Notes under the pieces: model-generated
Seen by the model: the letters and a program-made list of their open reading frames with translations, nothing else
Databases searched by the model: none
Told to the model about the DNA's origin: nothing
Part shown: piece after piece, positions 1-8,623 of the stretch
Layout of the letters: every line of letters begins with the position of its first letter
Position numbering within the stretch: position 1 is the stretch's first letter
DNA from: Kitasatospora cinereorecta
GTDB taxonomy: Bacteria > Actinomycetota > Actinomycetes > Streptomycetales > Streptomycetaceae
DNA length: 64,000 bases
Reading direction: 5' to 3'
NCBI RefSeq assembly: GCF_024172095.1
Contig: NZ_JAMZDX010000002.1
Location: 930,001 to 994,000, forward strand
Position numbers and translations under genes: made by a program

Positions 1-839
1 AGCGACACCGCGAGCCGCACCTGCTCGGCCGGATCGTCGGCCAGGGTCAGCGCCAGGTCGGTCGGCAGGTGCGGGTTGCCGGCCGCGGCCCGGCGGATCC
101 ACGGGTCGTCGTCGTACAGCAGCCACTCGCCGAGCCGCCGCTCGATCGGCGCGCCGGCTGCCGCCCGCTCCCGGCGGCGCGGGTCGCTCTCGGCGATGTA
201 CTCGGCGAGCGTCCTCGGCAGCGGGCGCTCGGTCTGCCGGGCGAGCAGCACCGCCGTACGGACCGCCGGGTCGCGGTCGGCGCGCAGCGCGGTACGGACC
301 TCCTCCGGCAGCAGCGGCCAGCTGCGGCGGGTGACGGCCGCGGCCCGCACCACCGGCGCGGCGTCGCGCGCCAGCCGCACGAGTAACCCGCCGGGCAGGC
401 CGGGACAACTCAGCGCCCGGCAGCGGTTGACGGTGTCCCGGTCGCCGGCCAGTGCGGCCAGGGCGTCCACGGGCAGCCGCACCCCGCGGTCGGCGGCTGC
501 CACCGCGCAGGCCCGCCGGACCAGCCGGTCGCGGTCGTATGCCAGGCGGGCCAGCTCCTCCGCCGTCAGGTGGGGGTTGTCGGCGAGGCGTCGGCGCACC
601 TGGGCGGCCGGGTGGGCGAGCGCGGCCTCCAGGACCGCCGGCGGCAGCGGGCGTTCGGCCAGCCAGCCGCCGCGGTCGGGCAGCGGGTGCGCCGCGAGCA
701 GCCGGCCCAGCACCTCGGGCGGGGCGGCCGGATTGGCCGCCAGGCCCGCCAGCCAGCCCCGGCGCAGCGACGGCTCCCCACCGTCGGCCGTCAACTCCTC
801 GTTCACCGAAACGTCCTGAGGACGTATCAGATCGATCAT
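1..839 (-). CDS. LRV/HEAT-like repeat protein, 3' end outside window
   Basis: An open frame on the minus strand runs from an ATG at 839 off the left edge of the window, so about 279 residues are visible and the C-terminus is missing. The protein is a run of short helical repeats of about 24 residues with the pattern NPxxPxxVLxRLLxxHP or DRDxxVRRAxA, typical of leucine-rich-repeat-variant (LRV) and HEAT-like proteins. Recognisable units include NPAAPPEVLGRLLAAH, NPHLTAEELARLAYDRDRL and NPHLPTDLALTLADDP. Such repeats usually bind other proteins; no catalytic domain is visible. No signal peptide or membrane segment is seen. The bases up to the next gene at 1038 hold nothing I can name. Confidence 0.75.
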   Translation of the reverse strand, partial: MIDLIRPQDVSVNEELTADGGEPSLRRGWLAGLAANPAAPPEVLGRLLAAHPLPDRGGWLAERPLPPAVLEAALAHPAAQVRRRLADNPHLTAEELARLAYDRDRLVRRACAVAAADRGVRLPVDALAALAGDRDTVNRCRALSCPGLPGGLLVRLARDAAPVVRAAAVTRRSWPLLPEEVRTALRADRDPAVRTAVLLARQTERPLPRTLAEYIAESDPRRRERAAAGAPIERRLGEWLLYDDDPWIRRAAAGNPHLPTDLALTLADDPAEQVRLAVS

Positions 840-1037
840 GCTCCGTGCACCTTCCCCCGGTCCAGGCAACGGCCACGACAGTACCTGCGGGTGGCTGGTG
901 CGTGCACGAGTTCTCGGGGGCCGGTGCGCCCGGCGGGCCGTCGCGGCCGGGGGAAACCGCAGGTGGGACGGTGTGTCGTGGAGGTTCGCGCCGTCGGTGT
1001 GTGCAGACGGTGTACGCGGTCGAGGCGGGGAGCCGGA

Positions 1038-1448
1038 TCAGGTGCGCGGGCAGAGCCGGAAGGTGAGCAGCCGGCCCTCCTCGTCGGCGGCGGCCAGCTC
1101 GACGCGGGCGCCGATCGGGATCGCGCCCGGGAGTCCGCCGACCACCGACGCCTGCACCGTGAAGCCCTCGTCCAGCGCCACCAGGTACGGGCGGCCCGGG
1201 TGGAGGCCGCGCCGGGTGGGCCGGAGCAGGCGCTGCACCGTGCCGGTGCCCTCACTGCGGGCGGGCAGCAGGTCCGCCGAACCGCAGACCGGGCAGAGCA
1301 TGCAGGTGGCCGCGGCCGCAGAGTGGCACCAGTGGCAGCGGCGGTAGATCAGCGAGCCGTCGTCGGCGGGGATGGCGGTCTCGGCGGCGAAGGGGGCGAA
1401 CGGGTCGAAGGTTTCCGTGCCGGGGGCGATCGCGACAAGCGGGGTCAT
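1038..1448 (-). CDS. DUF35-type Zn-ribbon/OB-fold protein
   Basis: A protein of 136 residues starts at an ATG at 1448, behind an AGGAG ribosome-binding site 8 bases upstream; a longer in-frame extension to 1544 lacks one. The N-terminal half carries a rubredoxin-like Zn ribbon, CHWC then CMLCPVC, and the C-terminal half is an OB fold (VARVELA-like strands around PYLVALDEGFTVQASVVG). This is the DUF35/ChsH2 architecture: in known systems it is a partner subunit of thiolases or of MaoC-type hydratases handling acyl-CoA. No thiolase is adjacent here, so the partner is unknown. The promoter carries a strong palindromic operator, so tight regulation by a TetR-like repressor is inferred. Confidence 0.82.
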   Translation of the reverse strand: MTPLVAIAPGTETFDPFAPFAAETAIPADDGSLIYRRCHWCHSAAAATCMLCPVCGSADLLPARSEGTGTVQRLLRPTRRGLHPGRPYLVALDEGFTVQASVVGGLPGAIPIGARVELAAADEEGRLLTFRLCPRT

Positions 1449-1532
1449 GGCCGTACTCCTCTCTGAGCCGGTGCGCGCCGCCGTACCGCCGCCCGTTGCC
1501 GGGCGTGCGGTCGTGGCGCCTGCCGAGACAGG

Positions 1533-1561
1533 ACGGTATGGCACTCAGTGCCTTCTGTAAA
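1533..1561 (-). promoter_or_regulatory. Promoter of the DUF35 gene with operator in its spacer
   Basis: Reading the minus strand, TTTACA (1561-1556) is followed after exactly 17 bases by TACCGT (1538-1533), a fair -35/-10 pair. The perfect palindrome GGCACTCAGTGCC (1540-1552) fills most of the spacer, which is a classic place for a repressor to block RNA polymerase. The start codon of the DUF35 gene is about 80 bases downstream. Confidence 0.6.
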
Positions 1562-1615
1562 GGTACTGAGTGCCGAATTCGACCCGATTGGTCACGCCCG
1601 AGGGCACTGAGTGCC
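1562..1615. promoter_or_regulatory. Two further copies of the palindromic operator
   Basis: GGTACTGAGTGCC (1562-1574, one mismatch) and GGCACTGAGTGCC (1603-1615, perfect palindrome) repeat the element in the promoter spacer. With the copy at 1540-1552 this makes three sites in 76 bases. The 13-base inverted repeat is the size expected of a TetR-family dimer site. No regulator gene is adjacent. Confidence 0.55.
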
Positions 1616-1633
1616 ACCTGGGGAGGGTGGGGC

Positions 1634-2905
1634 TCAGGCGCCGACCCGGAAGCCGTACTTGTCGGCCAGCTTCTGCAGCGAGGCCTGTCCCGGGTGGCCG
1701 TCGGCGTCGGCGCCGCTGTAACCGAGCCGCTTCTGCCAGTCCGAGTACGCCTTGAGCGTCAGGGTGCCCCAGGAGCCGTCGACGAAGGCGTTGTCCAGCA
1801 GCCCCTCGCCCGCCAGTCCCTTCTCCACCAGCAGCACCTGCGGCCAGCAGTACGAGCGGTGCCCGGTCGGGGCCGGGACGTCCGCGGCGATCGCCTGCTC
1901 CAGCTGGCCGAGGTAGACCCACGGCCGCGGGTCGGCGCCGTTGGCGGTAGACGTCCCGCTGCTCTGCGGCAGGTCGGTGTAGGCGGCGGAGGTCCGGCCG
2001 CCCCAGCGCGGATCCGCGGAGAGCCGGCCCTCGGGGAACGGCGGGCAGCCGTAGCCGTACACCCGGACGCCGCGGCGCGGGATCGGGCCGCGCAGGTAGA
2101 CGCCGTCGCCCTGGCTGGAACCGGTCAGGTTGGTGTTGCCGCCGATCGTCCAGATGTTGTCCGCGTCGAACTGGTAGACCCGCTCGATGTGGCTGCCACC
2201 GGGGCCATCGTGCTCCTGCGCGGTGCCGTAGAAGACCTCCGCGCCGACCATCGGGTACTCCGACCACCAGCCCTTCATGGGGAAGAATTTCACGCCGTCC
2301 GGGCAGTAGTTGGACATCAGGCAGTAGTCCTCCAGGCCGGCCTTCCAGGTGCCCCAGGACTGGAAGACGTAGCACCAGGCGTCGTTCTGCCAGGATTGCG
2401 GCGCCTTCCCGGCGTCGATCAGTTCCTGTGCGTACTTGTTGTAGTTGTTCGGCCCTTCCCGATAACCGTTCTCGCCCATCAGGAGCTCCAGGCAGCGGCG
2501 GATCCGGGAGTCGGTCGCCGGTGTGGTCGGGGTGTCGCCGGTGGAGGAGGTCGCCCCGTTCAGGTACTGCTTGTAAGCGCCGTTGGTGAAGGTCGACCAC
2601 GCCGACCAGTTGCCGGCCTGCTGCTCGATGGCCCTGGCGGCCTTGGTGTTGTACTCCGGGTCGGAGAGCGACTGCTCGACCCGGAGGTTGTCCGGATAGC
2701 CGAAGTCCTGCGGACGGCGGAGCGAGCGGATCTGGAACAACCCGATGCTCGGTCCCCACTTCGCGTCGACCAGGCCGGTGTCGCCGATCGCGTCCGGTCG
2801 TCCGCCGGACTCCGCCATGGCGACCGCTCCGGCGATCCGGATGTCGTCACCGGTGAATCCCGCGTCCTTTGCCAGATCACAGAGTTGGTTGATTGTCAGC
2901 GCCAT
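1634..2905 (-). CDS. Three-domain peptidoglycan hydrolase (transglycosylase-like, CHAP-like, PG-binding)
   Basis: Start ATG at 2905 follows AGAGGTG; the open frame extends further upstream without a site. The 423-residue product begins directly with a lysozyme/transglycosylase-like domain (about residues 1-115) with the catalytic-type Glu in AMAESGG and the GPSIGLFQIRS segment of this fold. A second domain (about 135-290) looks like CHAP/NlpC: nucleophile-type Cys in DAWCYVF, His in GGSHIERVY and the downstream WTIGGNTN strand. The C-terminal part (about 355-423) resembles a peptidoglycan-binding helical domain. No signal peptide is present, unlike secreted housekeeping lysins, so it may be an endolysin-like protein or leave the cell by lysis. 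Domain calls are from motifs only. Confidence 0.75.
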   Translation of the reverse strand: MALTINQLCDLAKDAGFTGDDIRIAGAVAMAESGGRPDAIGDTGLVDAKWGPSIGLFQIRSLRRPQDFGYPDNLRVEQSLSDPEYNTKAARAIEQQAGNWSAWSTFTNGAYKQYLNGATSSTGDTPTTPATDSRIRRCLELLMGENGYREGPNNYNKYAQELIDAGKAPQSWQNDAWCYVFQSWGTWKAGLEDYCLMSNYCPDGVKFFPMKGWWSEYPMVGAEVFYGTAQEHDGPGGSHIERVYQFDADNIWTIGGNTNLTGSSQGDGVYLRGPIPRRGVRVYGYGCPPFPEGRLSADPRWGGRTSAAYTDLPQSSGTSTANGADPRPWVYLGQLEQAIAADVPAPTGHRSYCWPQVLLVEKGLAGEGLLDNAFVDGSWGTLTLKAYSDWQKRLGYSGADADGHPGQASLQKLADKYGFRVGA

Positions 2906-3011
2906 TGTGTCACACCTCTTTGCGACGGCCCTTTCCCATACTCCGCCGACCGGATTCAACTCGCAATGTCCGTAAGGAAATACGGTCGGAGAACGGTCAA
3001 GAATTGATCGG

Positions 3012-3770
3012 TCAACCGTCGGTCGGAGGTGACGGTGGGTGAGCCGCGGACGCGAGGTCGGCCCGGGGGAGGTCGGTGGGGCCGCCGGTGAGGGTGAGGT
3101 GGAGGCCGGTGGTGGTGACGGTGAGTGAGGTCGGGGTGAGGGCGAGCGGGTAGGCGGGGGCGGGGGTGGCGAGGCGGGAGGTGAGGGCGGCGGTCTGCTC
3201 GGGCGGGGCGGGGCGGCCGAGGGCGTAGAGGGAGACCACGGAGAAGGTCACGCGGCTGTCGGCGATCGAGGGTCGCAGGGTCAGTTCGACCATCCCGCCG
3301 GGGCCGAGGTCGAGCACCAGGGTGCCGGCCGCCGGGTCGGTGCGGGCCTCGTCGAGGGTCAGGGCCGGGGCGGCGTCGGCGACCACGGCGGCGATCGACG
3401 CGGTCGGGACGTCCACCTCGGCCCTGGACCCGGTGAGCGAGGGGGCCGGGCCGAGCCGGACGCCGTCCAGGTGGAGCCGCAGGACGGCGTGCGGGATCCG
3501 GCCGAGCCGGGCGTCGGCGGTGGTCAGGTCGACTCCGGGGAGGCGGTGGTCGAGGAGGTCCAGCAGGGCCGGACGGCCGCCCAGCGAGACGTCCGGGGTC
3601 GCGCCGAACCGGTCGGCGACGGCCCGCGCGATGCGGTCGGCGACCAGGTGGCGGGCGGTCAGTTCGGCTCCGGCGGGCAGCAGCAGGGTGAGCACGGCGA
3701 GGCCGAGGAGCAGGCGGCGTCGAGGCATCGCGCGGCCGCTCATCGGGCGGGTCAGCGGGCGGCGGGTCAT
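3012..3770 (-). CDS. DUF2993 (LmeA-type) phospholipid-binding domain protein
   Basis: A 252-residue protein whose ATG overlaps the stop of the upstream MMPL gene as ATGA, so the two are translationally coupled. Residues about 16-37 form a signal anchor (RRRLLLGLAVLTLLLPAG), followed by a DUF2993 domain with the GATPDVSLGGRPALLDLL strand pair and several LxLDGVRL strands. Members of this family, such as mycobacterial LmeA, bind phospholipids in the envelope and support mannan or lipid maturation or trafficking. Pairing with an MMPL lipid/drug exporter fits work on one envelope lipid. A second possible start is the ATG at MSGRAMPRRR, 9 codons in. Confidence 0.8.
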   Translation of the reverse strand: MTRRPLTRPMSGRAMPRRRLLLGLAVLTLLLPAGAELTARHLVADRIARAVADRFGATPDVSLGGRPALLDLLDHRLPGVDLTTADARLGRIPHAVLRLHLDGVRLGPAPSLTGSRAEVDVPTASIAAVVADAAPALTLDEARTDPAAGTLVLDLGPGGMVELTLRPSIADSRVTFSVVSLYALGRPAPPEQTAALTSRLATPAPAYPLALTPTSLTVTTTGLHLTLTGGPTDLPRADLASAAHPPSPPTDG

Positions 3771-5983
3771 CGGGCGGTCCCCTCCGGGTCGAGGCGGGGG
3801 AGCAGCCGGTCCAGCCAGGCCGGCATCCACCAGTTGGCCCGGCCGAGCAGGTACATGGTGGCGGGCACCAGCAGCAGCCGGACCACGGTCGCGTCCAGCA
3901 CCACGCTGACGCCGAGCCCGAGCGCCATCATCTTGATCACCACGTCGGTGGAGAGCAGGAAGGCCAGGAACACGGACGTCATGATCAGCGCGGCGCAGCC
4001 GATCACCCGGGCCGTGGAGGCCAGTCCGGCGGCGACCGCCCGGTGGTTGTCGCGGTGCTCCAACCAGTGCTCGCGGATCCGGGAGAGCAGGAAGACCTCG
4101 TAGTCCATGGACAGGCCGAAGACGATCGCGAACATCATCATCGGTACGTACGACTCCACCGGCACCGGCCGGGCCACCCCCAGCAGCCGGCCGCCCAGTC
4201 CCCACTGGAACACCGCCACCACCACGCCGTAGGCGGCGCCGATGGAGAGCAGGTTGAGCAGCGCGGCCTTGACCGCGATCACCGGGCTGCGGAAGACGGT
4301 GAGCAGCAGCAGGAAGGCGGCGCCGACCACCACGGCGACGATCAGCGGGAGCCGCCGGGCGAGGACGTCCCGGAAGGCGAGCTGGGCGGCGGTGGTGCCG
4401 GTGACGTACCCGGTGGTGCCGGTGCCGGCGAGCGTCGTCGGGAGGGTGTCGTCCTGGAGGCGGTGCAGCAGGTCGGAGGTGGCCCGCTCCTGCGGGCCGG
4501 TGGCGGGTGTGACGGTGGAGACCAGCAGGGCGCCGTCGGAGCTGGGCCGGGGCGGTCCGGCCGAGGCCGCGCCGGGGGTGGCGGCCAGTGCCGACCCGAG
4601 CGCCGAGGCCAGTTCGGCGCGCCGGTCCGGGTTCTGGGCGTGGGCCGCGTCCAGCTGCACCACCACGGTGAGCCGGCCGTTGGCGCCGGCGCCGAAACCG
4701 TCGGTGACCAGGTCGTACGCCCGGCGCTCGGTGCGGGAGGCGGGCTGCGCGCCGGCATCGACGTGGCCGAGGCGCAGCCCGGCGGCGGGCACGCACAGCG
4801 CGCCGAGCAGCAGCACGCCGGCGGTCAGGCATCGCCAGGGGTGGCGGCCGACCACGGCGGCCCAGCGGTGCCAGGGGTCGGCGCCCTCGACGCGGGACTC
4901 GCTGTCGCCGTGGGCGTTGTCCGCCCCGGCCGGGCCCTCGGCGACCGGGCGGCGGACGTACCAGCAGTCGACGCGCCGGCCGAACAGGCCGAGCAGCGCC
5001 GGGGTCAGGGTCAGCGCCGAGGTCGCCGCGACCACCACCGTGACACCGGCGGCGGCGCCCAGACTGCCGATGAAGGAGACGCCCGAGGCGTAGAGGCCCG
5101 CCAGGGCCATCGCCACGGTCGCTGCGGCGACCAGCACGGCGCGCCCGCTGGTGGCCACCGCCCGGCCGGCCGCCTCGGCCGGGTCCGGCTCGCCGGGCAG
5201 CAGCGCGCGGTGGCGGGTGGTGAGGAAGAGCGCGTAGTCGACGCCCACGCCCAGGCCCATCATCACGGCCAGGGTCGGCGCGGCCCGGCCGAAGTCGACG
5301 CCGGTGGCGAGCAGTCCGAGCGCCGAGAGGCCGGCGGCCACCCCGAGCACCCCGGTGACCAGCGGCAGGCCGGTGGCCACCACACTGCCGAAGCCGATCA
5401 GCAGCACCAGCACGGCGGTGCCCAGACCGATCAGCTCCGAGGTCCGGTCCGCGCCCTTGGGCTTGGCGAGCTGGCCGAGCGGGTCCGCGTACTCCACCGC
5501 CACGCCGTCGGCCCGCAGCGGGGCCACCGCCCGGTCCAGCCCGGCCAGGTAGGAGGGGTCGAAGGTGGCCGGGTTGCGGGTGAAGCGGACGGCCACCGTG
5601 GCGGTGGCGCCGTCGGCGGACAGCGCGCCCGGAGCGGTCAGCGGGTCCGCCGCGTCGAGCACGTCCGGCAGGGCGCGCAGGCCGGCCAGCGCGGCGTCCA
5701 GCGGCGCCCGGTGGTCGGCGAGCGGGCCGTGCCCGGTGTGCAGCACCACGTTGGCGGTGGTGCCCGGGCTGCCGTGGGCGGCGAGCAGGTCGGCGCCGGT
5801 CTGGGCGGAGGTGCCGGGCAGCGCGAAGTCGTCGGCGAAGGTGCCGCCCCAGGCGCGGTTCCCGGCGGCCAGGGCCGCCAGCGCGAGCAGCCAGAGCGTC
5901 AGTACCAGGACGCCGCGGCGGGCGCACCAGCGTCCCGTACGGTGCAGCAGGCCCGGGGCGGGCGGGTCGGTGGGCGTGGTCAT
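3767..5983 (-). CDS. MMPL/RND-family transporter
   Basis: A 738-residue integral membrane protein. The ATG at 5983 follows GAAGGA. The layout is that of MMPL exporters: one N-terminal membrane helix (about 24-42), a large extracytoplasmic loop, five helices beginning near ELIGLGTAVLVLLIGFGS, a second loop with the cytoplasmic stretch WYVRRPVAEGP before it, then the C-terminal bundle. The signature GLGVGVDYALFL and its repeat FGLSMDYEVFLLSRI both carry the proton-relay type Asp-Tyr pair. These pumps move lipids or hydrophobic compounds with proton motive force. It is divergent from the two-component system at 6250, which is the likely regulator. Confidence 0.92.
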   Translation of the reverse strand: MTTPTDPPAPGLLHRTGRWCARRGVLVLTLWLLALAALAAGNRAWGGTFADDFALPGTSAQTGADLLAAHGSPGTTANVVLHTGHGPLADHRAPLDAALAGLRALPDVLDAADPLTAPGALSADGATATVAVRFTRNPATFDPSYLAGLDRAVAPLRADGVAVEYADPLGQLAKPKGADRTSELIGLGTAVLVLLIGFGSVVATGLPLVTGVLGVAAGLSALGLLATGVDFGRAAPTLAVMMGLGVGVDYALFLTTRHRALLPGEPDPAEAAGRAVATSGRAVLVAAATVAMALAGLYASGVSFIGSLGAAAGVTVVVAATSALTLTPALLGLFGRRVDCWYVRRPVAEGPAGADNAHGDSESRVEGADPWHRWAAVVGRHPWRCLTAGVLLLGALCVPAAGLRLGHVDAGAQPASRTERRAYDLVTDGFGAGANGRLTVVVQLDAAHAQNPDRRAELASALGSALAATPGAASAGPPRPSSDGALLVSTVTPATGPQERATSDLLHRLQDDTLPTTLAGTGTTGYVTGTTAAQLAFRDVLARRLPLIVAVVVGAAFLLLLTVFRSPVIAVKAALLNLLSIGAAYGVVVAVFQWGLGGRLLGVARPVPVESYVPMMMFAIVFGLSMDYEVFLLSRIREHWLEHRDNHRAVAAGLASTARVIGCAALIMTSVFLAFLLSTDVVIKMMALGLGVSVVLDATVVRLLLVPATMYLLGRANWWMPAWLDRLLPRLDPEGTAR

Positions 5984-6249
5984 CCGGTGGGGTCCTTCAC
6001 GGAGGCGGGGCTCGGGTCGGGACCACCCTGGCCGCCGTACCGCAGCCGGACGTCGGCGCAGTGTTGGGGGATTGTAAGGAGCCCTCGCCGGGCCCGGTCG
6101 GCGCGCGGGGCCCGGTTAGCATCGACGGGACCCGACGGGCACCGCCCCCGGACGCGGCACACCGACCGGCGGCACGCCGACTGGCGGCACGTCGACCAGC
6201 GGAACACACCGACCACCAGCACACCGACCAGCAGCCCCGGGAGCGCACC

Positions 6250-6936
6250 ATGCCGGAGACCAGGGGCCTCGTGCTGGTCGTCGAGGACGAACCGCACATC
6301 GCCGACCTCCAGCGCCGCTACCTGACCCGCGAGGGCTTCGGCGTGCACACCGAGAGCGACGGCGCGGCCGGGCTGGCCGCCGCCCGACGGCTGCACCCGG
6401 CGGCGATCGTGCTGGACATCGGCCTGCCCGGCCTGGACGGCATCTCCTTCTGCCGGGCGCTGCGCGAGGCCGACGACTGGACCCCGGTCCTGTTGGTCAC
6501 CGCCCGCGACGAGGAGGCCGACCGCATCCTCGGCCTGGAACTCGGCGCCGACGACTACCTCACCAAGCCGTTCTCCCCGCGCGAGCTGGTCGCCCGGGTC
6601 AAGACCGTGCTGCGCCGCGCCGCCGGTCCGCCCGGCGAACCCGTCCTCACCCTGGGCCGGCTGGTGCTCGACCCGCAGCGCCGCACCGTGCTGCGCGACG
6701 GCGCGCCGGTCGAGCTGACCGGCACCGAGTTCAACCTGCTCGCCCGGCTGATGCGCCACCCGGGCCGGATCTTCACCCGGGAGCAGCTGATGTCCCAGGT
6801 CTGGGGGTACGCGGGCTACCGGGACGGCCGGGTGGTCGACGTCTGCGTCTCCCAGCTGCGCGCCAAGCTCGGCGACGCCAGCCCGATCCGCACCGTCCGC
6901 GGCGTCGGCTACGGCGCGACGGACCGCCCGGCATGA
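6250..6936 (+). CDS. OmpR/PhoB-family response regulator
   Basis: A 228-residue response regulator. The receiver domain (residues 6-120) has the acidic pair in VVEDEPH, the phosphoacceptor Asp56 in IVLDIGLPG, the Thr in LLVTARDEE and Lys in YLTKPFSPRELVARVK. The C-terminal winged helix (about 132-225) carries the family pattern LTGTEFNLLARLMRHPGRIFTREQL and VDVCVSQLRAKLGD, ending in the wing RTVRGVGY. The open frame extends upstream, but the ATG at 6250 is chosen because the receiver fold starts six residues later. It shares ATGA with the histidine kinase gene. The 266 bases upstream separate it from the MMPL gene. Confidence 0.93.
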   Translation: MPETRGLVLVVEDEPHIADLQRRYLTREGFGVHTESDGAAGLAAARRLHPAAIVLDIGLPGLDGISFCRALREADDWTPVLLVTARDEEADRILGLELGADDYLTKPFSPRELVARVKTVLRRAAGPPGEPVLTLGRLVLDPQRRTVLRDGAPVELTGTEFNLLARLMRHPGRIFTREQLMSQVWGYAGYRDGRVVDVCVSQLRAKLGDASPIRTVRGVGYGATDRPA

Positions 6937-8303
6937 GCCGCCGCCCGCCCGGCACCCCCCGGCGCCGCCCGCTCCGCCGCTCCATCGCCCTGGTGACCAC
7001 CGCGGTCGCCGCACTCGCCGTCCTGCTCACCGGACTGGTCGCCTGGCGGATGGCCGGCGCCACCGCCGAGGCACAGGAACGCGAACAGCTCGGCCGGCAC
7101 GTCGAGGTGCTCAGCCGCGTCCCGGCCCTCTCCGGCCTGCTGCACACCGGCGAGCAGCTGCTCAACGGCCGCAACGGCGTCCAACTGGCGGTGATCGCCC
7201 CGAACGGAGCCGCCACCGGACCGGCCGGGCCCGCGGTCGGCGTCGACCAGGCCCGCGACCTGCTCGCCGGACGGGACGTCTCCTCCACCGCGCTGCTCGG
7301 CGGTCAGCAGGTGATCCTGGTCGGCCGCCCCGCGCGCGGCGGCGGCGCGGTCGTGCTCACCGAGCCGTACACCGCCGTCGACCGGGCCCGCGACCGGATG
7401 CGGCACGGGCTGCTGCTGCCGCTCGGCGTCGGCATGGCCGGCGCCGCGATCGCCGGCGCGCTGCTCGCCCGGCGGATCGCCCGCCCGCTGGCGTCCGCCG
7501 CCGCCACCGCCCACCGGCTCGCCGCCGGGGAGCGCGGCCTGCGCTGCGCCCCGGACGGCCCGGCGGAGGCCGCCGAGGTGGCCGCCGCACTCAACCGGCT
7601 GGACGAGGCGCTGGCCCGCAGCGAGAACCGCCAGCGTGAGTTCCTGCTCTCCGTCTCGCACGAGCTGCGCACCCCGCTCACCGCGCTGCAGGGCTACGCC
7701 GAGGCGCTGGCCGACGGGGTGGTCACGGCCGAGGAGGCGCCGGAGGTCGGCCGGGTGCTGCAGAGCGAGACCCGGCGCCTGGAGCGCTTCCTCGGCGACC
7801 TGCTCGACCTGGCCCGGCTGGAGGCCGACGACTTCCGGCTGGAGCGGGCCCCGACCGACCTGACCGCGCTGGTCGCGGACGCCGCCGCGCTCTGGGCACC
7901 GCGCTGCGCCCGGCACGGCGTCGAGCTGACCGTCGAGGCCCCGGCGGGCGCGGTGCCGGTGGACACCGACGGGTTCCGGGTGCGCCAACTGATCGACGGG
8001 CTGCTGGAGAACGCCCTGCGGGTGGCCCCCGCCGGGCGGCCCCTGGTGCTCGCCCTGACCGCCGGTCCGGACCGGGCCGAACTCCAGGTCCGCGACAGCG
8101 GCCCCGGGCTGACCGAGGAGGACCTCGCGGTCGCCTTCGAACGCGGCACCCTGCACGCTCGCTACCGGGAGACCCGTCCGGTCGGCAGCGGCCTGGGTCT
8201 CGCCATCGCGCACCGCCTGGCCGGCCGGCTCGGCGGGCGGATCACCGCCTCGGCGGCCCCCGAGGGCGGGGCCTGCTTCACCGTGGCGCTGCCGATCGGC
8301 TGA
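6933..8303 (+). CDS. Sensor histidine kinase, partner of the response regulator
   Basis: A 456-residue HAMP-type sensor kinase that overlaps the regulator gene by four bases. Two membrane helices (about 17-37 and 150-170) enclose a short extracytoplasmic sensor of about 110 residues. A HAMP linker follows (RRIARPLASAAATAHRLAAGERG), then the dimerisation helix with phosphorylated His243 in SVSHELRTPLTALQGY. The ATPase domain has the N box LLENALRVAP, the G1 box DSGPGLTEEDL and the G2 box VGSGLGLAIAHRLAGRLGG. Context suggests it senses an envelope signal and controls the divergent MMPL-DUF2993 pair. Target genes are an inference. Confidence 0.93.
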   Translation: MSRRPPGTPRRRPLRRSIALVTTAVAALAVLLTGLVAWRMAGATAEAQEREQLGRHVEVLSRVPALSGLLHTGEQLLNGRNGVQLAVIAPNGAATGPAGPAVGVDQARDLLAGRDVSSTALLGGQQVILVGRPARGGGAVVLTEPYTAVDRARDRMRHGLLLPLGVGMAGAAIAGALLARRIARPLASAAATAHRLAAGERGLRCAPDGPAEAAEVAAALNRLDEALARSENRQREFLLSVSHELRTPLTALQGYAEALADGVVTAEEAPEVGRVLQSETRRLERFLGDLLDLARLEADDFRLERAPTDLTALVADAAALWAPRCARHGVELTVEAPAGAVPVDTDGFRVRQLIDGLLENALRVAPAGRPLVLALTAGPDRAELQVRDSGPGLTEEDLAVAFERGTLHARYRETRPVGSGLGLAIAHRLAGRLGGRITASAAPEGGACFTVALPIG

Positions 8304-8342
8304 GCCGGGGCGCCCCCGGGTTCGTACCCGTAGCAGTGGTGG

Positions 8343-8361
8343 CCGTCACACGGCGTGACGG
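8343..8361. terminator. Hairpin downstream of the histidine kinase
   Basis: CCGTCAC pairs perfectly with GTGACGG across a five-base loop, 40 bases after the kinase stop. There is no T-run, as is usual in Streptomyces. The rest of the 320-base gap to efeO holds the iron-box-like site and no convincing gene; short GC-rich open frames there have no ribosome-binding site. Confidence 0.45.
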
Positions 8362-8533
8362 TCGGGGCGGGTGCGGTGGGGGTGCCGGAGGGGCGGACGG
8401 TACGTCAGGTGCGCCCGGGGACAAGGGGGTTGGGCAGGAGGACGGCCCCCGCCGATCGGGGTGGGGCGACCCGCCGGGTGGCGGGTGCCGCTTTCATGGC
8501 TGCCCCGATATCGACGGGGTGTCTCGCTCCCTC

Positions 8534-8552
8534 TAAGGTATGCCTTAGCTTA
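8534..8552 (+). promoter_or_regulatory. Iron-box-like operator (DmdR/IdeR type) before efeO
   Basis: TAAGGTATGCCTTAGCTTA is AT-rich in a GC-rich setting and matches the DmdR/IdeR box TTAGGTTAGGCTAACCTAA at about 12 of 19 positions. It contains the perfect inverted repeat TAAGG-tatg-CCTTA. It lies 72 bases before the efeO start codon. Iron-dependent repression of efeOBU is the expected meaning. Confidence 0.65.
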
Positions 8553-8623
8553 CTGAGCGGCGCGCGGTGGGATCACCGCTCGCCGTTCCCACGTCCCGTC
8601 TGACCCTCGCCCGTGGAGTGTGC

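Noticed and set aside
3012..5927. 971-codon minus-strand frame spanning the MMPL and DUF2993 genes
   Set aside because: Its first 720 codons are an out-of-frame Arg/Pro-rich shadow of the MMPL gene; only the end is the real DUF2993 gene.
4043..6325. 760-codon plus-strand frame antisense to the MMPL gene
   Set aside because: Composition is Gly/Gln/Arg-biased and shows no domain; it is the usual high-GC antisense shadow.
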